From: an uncultured Oscillospiraceae bacterium | GTDB taxonomy: Bacteria > Bacillota > Clostridia > Oscillospirales > Oscillospiraceae | Direction: 5' to 3' | NCBI GenBank assembly: GCA_934662925.1 | Contig: CAKUKL010000001.1 | Location: 1 to 35,271 of the forward strand | Length of the DNA: 35,271 bases | Shown here: in pieces, positions 14,351 through 19,842 of the stretch | How the letters are laid out: every line of letters starts with the position of its first letter | Position numbering within the stretch: position 1 is the first letter of the stretch | Translations under genes and position numbers: made by a program | Notes under the pieces: model-generated | What the model was told of the DNA's origin: nothing | What the model saw: the letters and a program-made list of their open reading frames with translations, nothing else | Database searches by the model: none

Positions 14351-14692
14351 TCATATATAGCGCAGTTCCCGGATGCGCCCGCTGAAAAAATGGTTGATGT
14401 TGTAGTCACAGTTCCGGTACTGCGTTCTGAAATGCCGGTCGATGATCGCCGGGTAGTTCTTCGGCTCGATCTCCACATAATCGCCGCCGACGCTGTCCTC
14501 ATACAGATACGGCATGGCCCGGGTGATGCGGACGATCTGGCTGGCCCGGATGGGCGGGTGCGGTTTGCCGGTGTGGTTTTCGTAAGACTCGAAGTAGTAC
14601 CGGAATACGTCCAGCACCTCTTCGAGACAGTATTTACCGCCGGGGAATACGCTGGCGGTGATCGCCGTGAACTTGTCAAAATCAAATATCAT
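14351..14692 (-). CDS. Conserved mobile-element protein, 113 residues, unknown
   Basis: MIFDFDKFTAITASVFPGGK, YCLEEVLDVFRYYFESYENH, HPPIRASQIVRITRAMPY, then NCDYNINHFFSGRIRELRYI. The last motif (CDYNINHFFSG-R-I-R-E) looks strongly conserved, and I have seen similar proteins in Clostridia mobile elements without a known function. AAGGAG lies 5 nt before the ATG. It follows a 161-bp repeat-rich gap and starts the second half of the leftward operon. Confidence 0.65.
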   Translation of the reverse strand: MIFDFDKFTAITASVFPGGKYCLEEVLDVFRYYFESYENHTGKPHPPIRASQIVRITRAMPYLYEDSVGGDYVEIEPKNYPAIIDRHFRTQYRNCDYNINHFFSGRIRELRYI

Positions 14693-14853
14693 ATCGTCTC
14701 CTTCGGCGCGGAGCGCTGGCGCTCCCTTTTACAAGGGGCGGTGTGCCGCCGCACACCCTTATAGAGCTTAGAGTTTCAGGTTTTTAGTTTTAGTTTATAG
14801 TTTAGGGTTTATAGTTTGTATTCCGCTGGTTTACCACTGGTATACGGCTGGTA
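14693..14853. other. Repeat- and hairpin-rich gap in leftward operon
   Basis: GGAGCGC-TG-GCGCTCC and GGTGTGC-CGCC-GCACACC form adjacent hairpins (about 14709-14757). Then comes an AT-rich tract with TTTATAGTTTA repeats (about 14776-14820) and three CTGGTWTAC-like copies (about 14826-14855). No ORF with a start signal was found. It may be the decayed coding tail of the neighbouring DUF6291-like gene, or an origin-like region. Confidence 0.5.
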
Positions 14854-15129
14854 TCAGCCTTTGTGCCAGCGCTTATTGATATTATCCGCATTCCGTTTGC
14901 AGATCTCCTGATATCTGGCATTGTTCCGGTTGATGTCGGCCTGCATGATCTCAAAGACTTTCTCCGCGACACCGTCAAGGCCGCTGGGGGCCGTCCCGTA
15001 GAGATAATAATTGACGGTTGCTTTGATGGCCTTCGCCGCGTCGCTTTCCGGCATCAGGGAGAACATCAGCGCCGCTTCCCGGTAAGTCATGTAGCCCGGG
15101 GCTTCGTATTTGTCCTTGATCGCCATCAT
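14854..15129 (-). CDS. DUF6291-like protein, apparently truncated, 91 residues
   Basis: MMAIKDKYEAPGYMTYREAA, LMFSLMPESDAAKAIKATVN, YYLYGTAPSGLDGVAEKVFE, then NARYQEICKRNADNINKRWH. The shape is the same as the N-terminal domain of the 6855-7487 replication protein, ending at the K-R-W-H linker where full proteins continue into a repeat tract and a C-terminal domain. Here a TGA closes the frame; reading past it gives a few codons rich in Tyr/Lys/Leu before further stops. A GAGAGG Shine-Dalgarno precedes ATG 15129 (or 15126). It is probably a truncated paralogue or a regulator derived from the domain. Confidence 0.65.
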   Translation of the reverse strand: MMAIKDKYEAPGYMTYREAALMFSLMPESDAAKAIKATVNYYLYGTAPSGLDGVAEKVFEIMQADINRNNARYQEICKRNADNINKRWHKG

Positions 15130-15138
15130 CCAGCCCTC

Positions 15139-15408
15139 TCAGGCAACCTGAAACCGGCGGACGGTGCTTTTTCTGGTGAACGCCTCCGCCACGTCCGGAA
15201 GAGCCTTTTTCAGGGCGCTGGCGTCGATTCTGGCGGTGGCCACGCTCTTCCACGTGATCTTATACTCCCCGGCCTGTACGGCCTCAGAATCGCCCATAAA
15301 CGCCTTGATCGCGTCCTTGATGGTCTCGGCCTCCGCCTGCGCTTCTTCGATCAGTGCTTGGAGCTGGCGCAGCTCCCGGCACTTGCTTTCCAATTCGCTG
15401 GTGCTCAT
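15139..15408 (-). CDS. Coiled-coil phage protein, 89 residues
   Basis: MSTSELESKCRELRQLQALI, EEAQAEAETIKDAIKAFM, then a beta-rich half GEYKITWKSVATARIDASAL and a C-terminus TRKSTVRRFQVA. This coiled-coil plus W-x-S-V...R-x-D...R-R-F pattern is widespread in Firmicutes phages as an uncharacterised protein. AGGAGGT precedes the ATG, and it is the first gene of the leftward operon, 130 bp behind the operator-bearing promoter. Its function is not known to me. Confidence 0.7.
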   Translation of the reverse strand: MSTSELESKCRELRQLQALIEEAQAEAETIKDAIKAFMGDSEAVQAGEYKITWKSVATARIDASALKKALPDVAEAFTRKSTVRRFQVA

Positions 15409-15540
15409 GTGTGTACCTCCTCAGTATTTCAGCGTGGGGGACCTCTTGCCGGGCCGGGGCGTGAGTCCGTTTCATGCCGCTGGCTTACTCGGGGAATGCG
15501 TTTCCCGGCCCGTTCGGGGTGTTTCCCTTGCTGTGAGTAT

Positions 15541-15569
15541 AATATACACTATCTGCGCAGATATATCAA
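15541..15569 (-). promoter_or_regulatory. Leftward promoter with palindromic operator in the spacer
   Basis: On the minus strand TTGATA (15564-15569), a 17-bp spacer and TATATT (15541-15546). The perfect 14-bp palindrome TATCTGCGCAGATA (15550-15563) fills the spacer, so a bound protein would block polymerase. GCAGATA recurs at 15592-15598 and 15623-15629. Confidence 0.7.
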
Positions 15570-15605
15570 CTGGCCATGTGCACATATTTACGCAGATATA
15601 TTTGT

Positions 15606-15637
15606 GCAAAAACTATATATACGCAGATAGTTTTTGC
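15606..15637 (+). repeat. Inverted repeat GCAAAAACTAT-N10-ATAGTTTTTGC
   Basis: Perfect 11-bp arms around a spacer that itself contains the third CGCAG half-site. It lies between the leftward promoter and the ribbon-helix-helix gene; probably an operator. Confidence 0.8.
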
Positions 15638-15661
15638 GGTTATACTTAATATAGTGAAAAT

Positions 15662-15680
15662 ACGTTCGTTTTGCGAACGT
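15662..15680 (+). promoter_or_regulatory. Leader hairpin before the ribbon-helix-helix gene
   Basis: ACGTTCG (15662-15668), loop TTTTG, CGAACGT (15674-15680), ending 5 nt before the GAGGTG Shine-Dalgarno. Possible translational control or an additional operator. Confidence 0.55.
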
Positions 15681-15695
15681 CACCGAGGTGAAAAT

Positions 15696-16091
15696 ATGCC
15701 AGTATCAAAGGCACAGCAAAAAGCAGTTAATAAGTATATGGCTGCAAATTACGACCGCATCAACCTGACTGTACCCAAAGGACAGAAGGAAGTCATACAG
15801 GCCCACGCAGAAGCCAATGGCGAGAGCGTGAATGGCTTTATCAACCGGGCGATCGGGGAAGCGATGGGAACGGCCCCCGCAAAAGCCCACCAGAGCGCCG
15901 CAGGAACGCCGCACAGCTCCGGGGATATTCTTACACCCGAAGCGCTCAAAACGGCACAGGACGCGGCGGAGAAGGCCGGGGAGACAGTCCCGGAGTTTGT
16001 CGGGCGGGCCGTGGAGACGCAGGCGAAGCGGGACAAGGTGGCACTCGCCATCCGGCCCAAAGAAAAAGCCCCGGAGCATTTCGGGACCTGA
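15696..16091 (+). CDS. Arc/CopG-like ribbon-helix-helix regulator
   Basis: A 131-residue protein. Residues about 20-57 (DRINLTVPKGQKEVIQAHAE, then ANGESVNGFINRAIGEAM) fit the beta-strand/helix/helix fold of Arc-type ribbon-helix-helix DNA-binding proteins; the N-terminal MPVSKAQQKAVNKYMAANY is the usual leader of this clostridial family. A C-terminal extension ends in a second helical segment (AAEKAGETVPEFVGRAVETQ). It lies divergent from the leftward operon, beside the GCAGATA palindrome and the GCAAAAACTAT inverted repeat, which it probably binds as an autoregulator. With the Fic-like gene downstream, an antitoxin-like role is possible but unproven. Confidence 0.8.
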   Translation: MPVSKAQQKAVNKYMAANYDRINLTVPKGQKEVIQAHAEANGESVNGFINRAIGEAMGTAPAKAHQSAAGTPHSSGDILTPEALKTAQDAAEKAGETVPEFVGRAVETQAKRDKVALAIRPKEKAPEHFGT

Positions 16092-16152
16092 CATGGAAAA
16101 CAGAAGTGGTCTTTGACGGTCCGACCAGAGCAGTGGATAGGAGACGCGCAAA

Positions 16153-16833
16153 ATGATTTATGAGGACAAATATCACCTGACGCCGGAGCAGAGCCGGTTT
16201 CTTGCCAAAAAGAAATGGGATGAGAATGTTTACTGCGGCATGAAGATGGAAAACCGCGCCGTGACGTTTCCCCAGACAAAGACGATCCTTGAGGGCGTCA
16301 ACGTCCCGAATGTGCGGCTGGATGATATTCAGGCCATTCTCAATATGCGGGACGCATGGCGCTATGTGCTGGACACGATGGGCGAGCCGGTGACGATGGA
16401 ATACTGGTGCAAACTCAACGAGTATATCGCCCGCAATGAATCTTTGGAGTGGGGCAAGCTGCGGACTGGCCGGGTGGCGATCTCCGGCACGGACTATGTG
16501 CCGCCGGTTCCCACAGAAATGGCCGTCAGAGAAGAGCTGACCCACATCCTGACCGCAGATACCCCCGCCACCGAGCGGGCCTTGACGGCCTTTGTATGGG
16601 GCGCACGGGGGCAGTTCTTCTGGGACGGGAACAAGCGCACGAGTCTGGTCCTCGCCAATAAGATCATGCTGGAGGCCGGGGCCGGGATGCTGACCATCAC
16701 CGAAGGGTATATCGAGCGGTTCAATACGCTGCTGGTGGAGTATTACAACACCGGAAACGCGGACGCGCTGAAAGCGTTCCTGTATGAAAACGCGATTCAG
16801 GGGCTGGAACTGGGGGGAGTCTCCGATTGCTGA
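16153..16833 (+). CDS. Fic-fold protein with Gln in place of catalytic His
   Basis: A 226-residue Fic/Doc-superfamily protein. The core motif reads GQFFWDGNKRTS at 153-164, so the usual HxFx(D/E)GN(G/K)R is present except that Gln154 replaces the catalytic His. Asp158, Gly159, Asn160, Lys161 and Arg162, which bind the nucleotide phosphates, are retained. In canonical Fic enzymes the His is needed for AMP transfer to a target hydroxyl; this protein may bind nucleotide without AMPylation or use different chemistry. Similar Q-type motifs occur in a Firmicutes Fic subgroup, so it is probably not a random mutation. It lies 61 bp after the ribbon-helix-helix gene and is probably co-transcribed. Confidence 0.85.
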   Translation: MIYEDKYHLTPEQSRFLAKKKWDENVYCGMKMENRAVTFPQTKTILEGVNVPNVRLDDIQAILNMRDAWRYVLDTMGEPVTMEYWCKLNEYIARNESLEWGKLRTGRVAISGTDYVPPVPTEMAVREELTHILTADTPATERALTAFVWGARGQFFWDGNKRTSLVLANKIMLEAGAGMLTITEGYIERFNTLLVEYYNTGNADALKAFLYENAIQGLELGGVSDC

Positions 16834-16864
16834 TATGCGGATAGTGACAATGTGGAACGGCCAC

Positions 16865-16893
16865 TTGTTTTCTTGGCTTAAATCTGGTATATT
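16865..16893 (+). promoter_or_regulatory. Promoter of putative small RNA
   Basis: TTGTTT (16865-16870), a 17-bp spacer and TATATT (16888-16893), 32 bp past the Fic-like stop. No ORF with a Shine-Dalgarno follows before the terminator at 16968-17029. Confidence 0.55.
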
Positions 16894-16899
16894 ATGAAT

Positions 16900-17029
16900 A
16901 ACAGAGTTGGTCGCTGTCCATGACCTCTTTTGTAAAAGGGAAGATGGTGTGTCAACTCTGAAAGTTGAGCCGATCGTGGCCCCCCTAAACCCGTTTTTAG
17001 CGGCTGGGCTGCGGTCGGCTTTTTGTTTT
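16900..17029 (+). ncRNA. Putative structured small RNA, about 130 nt
   Basis: It begins just after the promoter at 16865-16893 and ends in an intrinsic terminator: AGCCGATCG (16968-16976) pairs with CGGTCGGCT (17012-17020, one G-T pair), followed by TTTTGTTTT. CAGAGTTG (16902-16909) pairs perfectly with CAACTCTG (16953-16960), enclosing a smaller CTTT/AAAG hairpin. CAACT can alternatively pair with AGTTGA at 16963-16968, next to the terminator stem, so two structures compete. No family recognised. Confidence 0.5.
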
Positions 17030-17144
17030 GCCGTTTCGACCTGTCCGGTTTTGATGGTTTCGACGGCGGCGGGGCGCTGGGGTTCGGGGATGTTTCGCCG
17101 CCCCAGCTGGTTCCGGCACATCCAGGCGATGGCGGCCCCAGAGC

Positions 17145-17172
17145 ATAAAGAAAAGCCCCGGACGAATCCGGG
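17145..17172 (-). terminator. Terminator of the putative toxin mRNA
   Basis: On the minus strand TCCGG/CCGGA arms (17157-17162 with 17167-17172) around a 4-nt loop are followed by GGCTTTTCTTT. It lies 107 bp past the 25-codon ORF's stop and next to the antisense promoter. Confidence 0.65.
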
Positions 17173-17174
17173 AC

Positions 17175-17203
17175 TTGACAAGAAGAGGGCTGCCGCCTAT
17201 AAT
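17175..17203 (+). promoter_or_regulatory. Perfect consensus promoter of antisense RNA
   Basis: TTGACA (17175-17180), a 17-bp spacer, TATAAT (17198-17203): 12 of 12 consensus positions. The only transcript it can make before a terminator is about 100 nt, opposite the 3' part of the 25-codon ORF. Confidence 0.85.
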
Positions 17204-17209
17204 GAGCAT

Positions 17210-17309
17210 AGAAAAGGCGCTGCGACAAGCGGTTAGCCCCTAACAAATGAAGATTTTTCTAAGCGAACTTAGAAACCGTCACTTGGCAGAGTGGCGGTTT
17301 CTGCTTTTT
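17210..17309 (+). ncRNA. Putative antitoxin antisense RNA, about 100 nt
   Basis: Predicted from the consensus promoter to an intrinsic terminator at 17271-17309: AGAAACCGTCACT pairs with AGTGGCGGTTTCT (one G-T pair), then CTTTTT. It overlaps the last ten codons and the 3' untranslated part of the leftward 25-codon ORF, as in txpA/RatA- and bsrG/SR4-type type I systems. No well-signalled ORF of its own. Confidence 0.6.
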
Positions 17310-17356
17310 ACGATGATCGTAACGGTAAACCGTCCGATATGTAACGTAATCCGCAT
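17279..17356 (-). CDS. Putative type I toxin peptide, 25 residues
   Basis: The peptide reads MRITLHIGRFTVTIIVKSRN followed by RHSAK: a hydrophobic or amphipathic beta-prone half and a cationic tail, the composition of small membrane-active toxins. A strong GAGAGGGGG Shine-Dalgarno lies about 7 nt before the ATG but is paired in a leader hairpin (17360-17384), a known brake on type I toxin translation. Its own promoter is at 17433-17461, its terminator at 17145-17172, and an antisense RNA overlaps its 3' end. I recall similar short peptides in clostridial mobile elements, but toxicity is inferred from layout only. Confidence 0.55.
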   Translation of the reverse strand: MRITLHIGRFTVTIIVKSRNRHSAK

Positions 17357-17359
17357 GGC

Positions 17360-17384
17360 GTCACCCCCTCTCGGGGTTTGTGAC
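17360..17384 (-). promoter_or_regulatory. Hairpin sequestering the toxin Shine-Dalgarno
   Basis: On the minus strand GTCAC and CCCC pair with GGGG and GTGAC, placing the GAGAGGGGG ribosome-binding site inside the stem-loop, 3 nt before the ATG. Confidence 0.65.
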
Positions 17385-17432
17385 TAACCGCCTGCCGTTC
17401 GTGCAGCGCCCCGCCCATAATGGGCTGTCAAG

Positions 17433-17461
17433 AGGATAGCATACCGCCTGTCGAAAATCAA
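17433..17461 (-). promoter_or_regulatory. Promoter of the putative toxin mRNA
   Basis: On the minus strand TTGATT (17456-17461), a 17-bp spacer and TATCCT (17433-17438) with an extended TGC before the -10. The leader to the ATG is about 70 nt. Confidence 0.65.
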
Positions 17462-17480
17462 GATTTTTGTCCCGTTTTGA

Positions 17481-17519
17481 GTTCAACAAAAATTCAACTC
17501 CATTACGAAAAGTTCAACT
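17481..17519 (+). repeat. Right arm-type integrase sites (RTTCAACW x3)
   Basis: GTTCAACA (17481), ATTCAACT (17492-17499) and GTTCAACT (17512-17519), in the same orientation as the left pair at 3872-3890. The 11-bp spacing of the first two matches the left pair. Confidence 0.55.
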
Positions 17520-17528
17520 ATTTTACCC

Positions 17529-17597
17529 AACGATACAAAACGATAATTTTTAGGAATCCAGTAATTGCAATACTTTGAGCCACATTAGCAAACGATA
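17529..17597 (+). repeat. AACGATA repeats near attR
   Basis: AACGATA at 17529-17535, 17539-17545 and 17591-17597; the first two are 10 bp apart, one helical turn. Candidate excisionase or host-factor sites between the arm sites and the core. Confidence 0.45.
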
Positions 17598-17616
17598 ATA
17601 AACGCTTTTATCTGAA

Positions 17617-17661
17617 CTCATAACCCGGAGGTCGGAGGTTCAAGTCCTCCCCCCGCAACCA
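17617..17661 (+). repeat. attR, 45-bp direct repeat (right copy)
   Basis: Exact copy of 3748-3792: the 3' half of tRNA-fMet without the 5' half. It marks the right boundary of the element. Confidence 0.95.
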
Positions 17662-17698
17662 AAAAGAGAGACACGATGAGAATCGTGTCTCTCTTTTT
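17661..17698 (+). terminator. Original tRNA-operon terminator, now beside attR
   Basis: A perfect 17-bp stem (17661-17677 with 17682-17698), loop GAGA, ending in TTTTT. Before insertion it would have followed tRNA-fMet CCA directly; the element displaced it by 13.9 kb. Confidence 0.9.
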
Positions 17699-17754
17699 CA
17701 ATATACCCAGTTTATTGACTCCGCCCGCAGGCGGGGCGGTCATTTCAACAGAAG

Positions 17755-17798
17755 GCGAGGACCTCCTGGAAAACAGATCCGGGAGGTCCTCGCTTTTT
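17755..17798 (+). terminator. Strong hairpin terminator downstream of dctM
   Basis: GCGAGGACCTCC (17755-17766) pairs with GGAGGTCCTCGC (17782-17793), followed by TTTTT on the plus strand. It converges on the dctM stop 30 bp away and may act in both directions, but the minus-strand T-run is weak. Confidence 0.75.
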
Positions 17799-17828
17799 CG
17801 TTTATGGGGCCTGTACAGAGCCTATGGC

Positions 17829-19211
17829 CTAACCGATCATATGGTGCGGCAGGGCCGTGACGATGCCGGGGAACACAGTGCACAGGATGGTGACGGCGAT
17901 GACGATCACCAGGAAGGGCACGACGCCCTTGTATACGTCCGTCATCTTGACGCCCGGCGGGACGATGCCGCGGATGAAGAACAGCGCGAAGCCGAAGGGC
18001 GGCGTCATGAAGCAGGTCTGCATCAGGACGGCCAGAGTGGCGCAGATCCAGAGCCGGTCCACGCCAAACTGATCGAGGATCGGGAGGAAGATGGGCAGGC
18101 AGATCATGACGATGCCGGTCCAGTCCAGGAAGCAGCCCATGATGAACACCAGCGCGTAGAGGATCGCGATGACGCCCCACTTGCCGATGCCCAGAGAGGA
18201 CAGAAGGTTCATGATGACCACATCGCCGTCCAGAGACATGAAGATGCCGGTGAAGCAGCCTGCCATGAACAGGATGGAGAAGACCATGGCGCAGGTCTTG
18301 GCCGTCTCAATGATGGAGGTATAGAGCATCTTCCAGGAGAACTGGCGGTAGAAGATGGTGAGGATCAGCGCCATCACGGCGCCCACGCCGGAGGCCTCGG
18401 TGGGGGTAGCGATACCGGCAAAGATGGAGCCCAGCACGCCGAAGATCAGGATTAGGGGCGGGATCAGGTTGATCAGGGAGCCGGTGATCCGCTTCTTCAG
18501 AGGCATCTGGGCCAGCTCCTCCTTGGACATGGCGGGGCCGTAGTCCGGATGGATGTGGCAGATGACCAGCGTGTAAATGATGTAGCACAGGGAGAGCAGA
18601 AGGCCGGGAATAATGGCGGCGAAGAACAGCTGCCCCACGGAGATCTGCGCGTAGGAGCCCAGCGACACCAGCATGATGGACGGCGGGATCAGAATGCCCA
18701 GACAGCCGCCGGAGCAGATCAGGCCGCAGGTCAGGCTCTTGTTGTAATTGGAGCGGAGCAGCACGGGGAAGGACAGCATGCCCATGGTAACCACGGAGGC
18801 GCCGACGATGCCGGTGGTGGCCGCGAAAACGGTAGACACCAGAATAACGGCGACGCCGAGACCGCCCTTCAGCGGGCCCAGCAGGTAGCGGATGGACTCA
18901 AACAGTCCGTCGGCCACCTTCGAGTTGCTGAGCAGGTTTGCCATCAGAATGAACATTGGGATAGCCACGCTGCTGTAGCTGTTCATGCCGTCGTACACCT
19001 TGGTCAGCGAAATGGAGATCGCGTCCGTGCCGTAGGCGAGGAAGCCGAGCACCACGCCGATACCGCCCATGACGAAGCAGAGCTGCTGGCCCACCGCAAG
19101 GCCGATGATCATCAGAATGAACATGGCCGCGATGAAGAACACGGAAAGGGTGTAAGAATCCATTCCCATGGAAGAGATCAGGCTGGAAAGCCCATTGAGT
19201 ATCGTTGACAT
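17829..19211 (-). CDS. dctM: TRAP transporter large permease
   Basis: A 460-residue, very hydrophobic protein with about 12 membrane segments and the DctM-type stretches GASVVTMGMLSFPVLLRSNY, CSGGCLGILIPPSIMLVSLG and ATPTEASGVGAVMALIL. The family is the large membrane subunit of tripartite ATP-independent periplasmic transporters, driven by a sodium or proton gradient. It lies 6 bp behind dctQ and is last in the dctP-dctQ-dctM operon. The substrate is probably a carboxylate, since the operon flanks a CoA-ester catabolic cluster. Confidence 0.95.
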   Translation of the reverse strand: MSTILNGLSSLISSMGMDSYTLSVFFIAAMFILMIIGLAVGQQLCFVMGGIGVVLGFLAYGTDAISISLTKVYDGMNSYSSVAIPMFILMANLLSNSKVADGLFESIRYLLGPLKGGLGVAVILVSTVFAATTGIVGASVVTMGMLSFPVLLRSNYNKSLTCGLICSGGCLGILIPPSIMLVSLGSYAQISVGQLFFAAIIPGLLLSLCYIIYTLVICHIHPDYGPAMSKEELAQMPLKKRITGSLINLIPPLILIFGVLGSIFAGIATPTEASGVGAVMALILTIFYRQFSWKMLYTSIIETAKTCAMVFSILFMAGCFTGIFMSLDGDVVIMNLLSSLGIGKWGVIAILYALVFIMGCFLDWTGIVMICLPIFLPILDQFGVDRLWICATLAVLMQTCFMTPPFGFALFFIRGIVPPGVKMTDVYKGVVPFLVIVIAVTILCTVFPGIVTALPHHMIG

Positions 19212-19217
19212 ATGGCT

Positions 19218-19793
19218 TTAACCCTCCTGTTCTTTCTTCACGAGGATGCTGAGCGAGCCGATGGGCTCGGGATCCTGCTTATGATTTTTGTAGTAGGTAA
19301 TGATCCAGTTGAGTTCCTTGAGAAGCTCGGAGACGATCTGGATCCCCAGAAGGACCATGCCGATGAACAGGCACAGCTTCACGGGCCAGAGGATGGGCGC
19401 CCAGACGGAATAGCCCAGCTCGCCGGTGGTGTAGCTCTTCAGGAAGAAGGTGTAGGCTCTGGGGATCATGTACCAGGCGAAGGGGAGCTGAAGGATAATG
19501 GAGGAGATGAGGTGCAGCCAGTGGGCGGTGATGGGGCGGAGCCGCTCCACCAGCAGGTCCACGCGGACGAATGTCCCGTGCTGCATGCCCAGCGCCAGAA
19601 TCATGACCGTGTAGCAGCCGAAGATCATGGTGATCAGGTCGGTGGTCCAGATCTGGGGCATGTGGAAGAAGCGTCTGAGCACGACCTCGCACATGATGAC
19701 CGCCACGATTCCTACGATCAGGAAGCTGATCGCGCGGCCAAGCACGTCGTTGACCGTGTCAAGAACGCGGCAGATTTTTCGTAAAATACTCAT
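19218..19793 (-). CDS. dctQ: TRAP transporter small permease
   Basis: A 191-residue protein with four membrane segments: AISFLIVGIVAVIMCEVVLR, MIFGCYTVMILALGMQHGTF, LISSIILQLPFAWYMIPRAY and VKLCLFIGMVLLGIQIVSEL. V-L-R-R-F-F after the first segment and G-M-Q-H-G-T-F-V-R-V-D fit the DctQ family (C-E-V-x-x-R and R-x-D-hydrophobic patterns). It pairs with DctM to form the membrane channel. The C-terminus is charged and cytoplasmic. Confidence 0.93.
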   Translation of the reverse strand: MSILRKICRVLDTVNDVLGRAISFLIVGIVAVIMCEVVLRRFFHMPQIWTTDLITMIFGCYTVMILALGMQHGTFVRVDLLVERLRPITAHWLHLISSIILQLPFAWYMIPRAYTFFLKSYTTGELGYSVWAPILWPVKLCLFIGMVLLGIQIVSELLKELNWIITYYKNHKQDPEPIGSLSILVKKEQEG

Positions 19794-19842
19794 TCAAAAT
19801 AACCTCTCACTTCAAACGGGTGTCTTTGTGCTGAGTGCGGGA

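Noticed and set aside
15946..17181. Leftward ORF of 411 codons
   Set aside because: Most of it is antisense to the Fic-like gene, it lacks a ribosome-binding site, and it would cross the small-RNA promoter and terminator.
16907..17236. Rightward ORF of 109 codons in the element's right end
   Set aside because: No ribosome-binding site, no homologous pattern, and it runs through an intrinsic terminator and a consensus promoter.
17617..17661. A second tRNA-fMet
   Set aside because: Only the 3' half from the anticodon loop onward is present; it is the attR copy, not a functional tRNA.
17721..17739. Second terminator from CCGCCCGC/GCGGGGCGG
   Set aside because: Pairing needs a bulge and no T-run follows on either strand.
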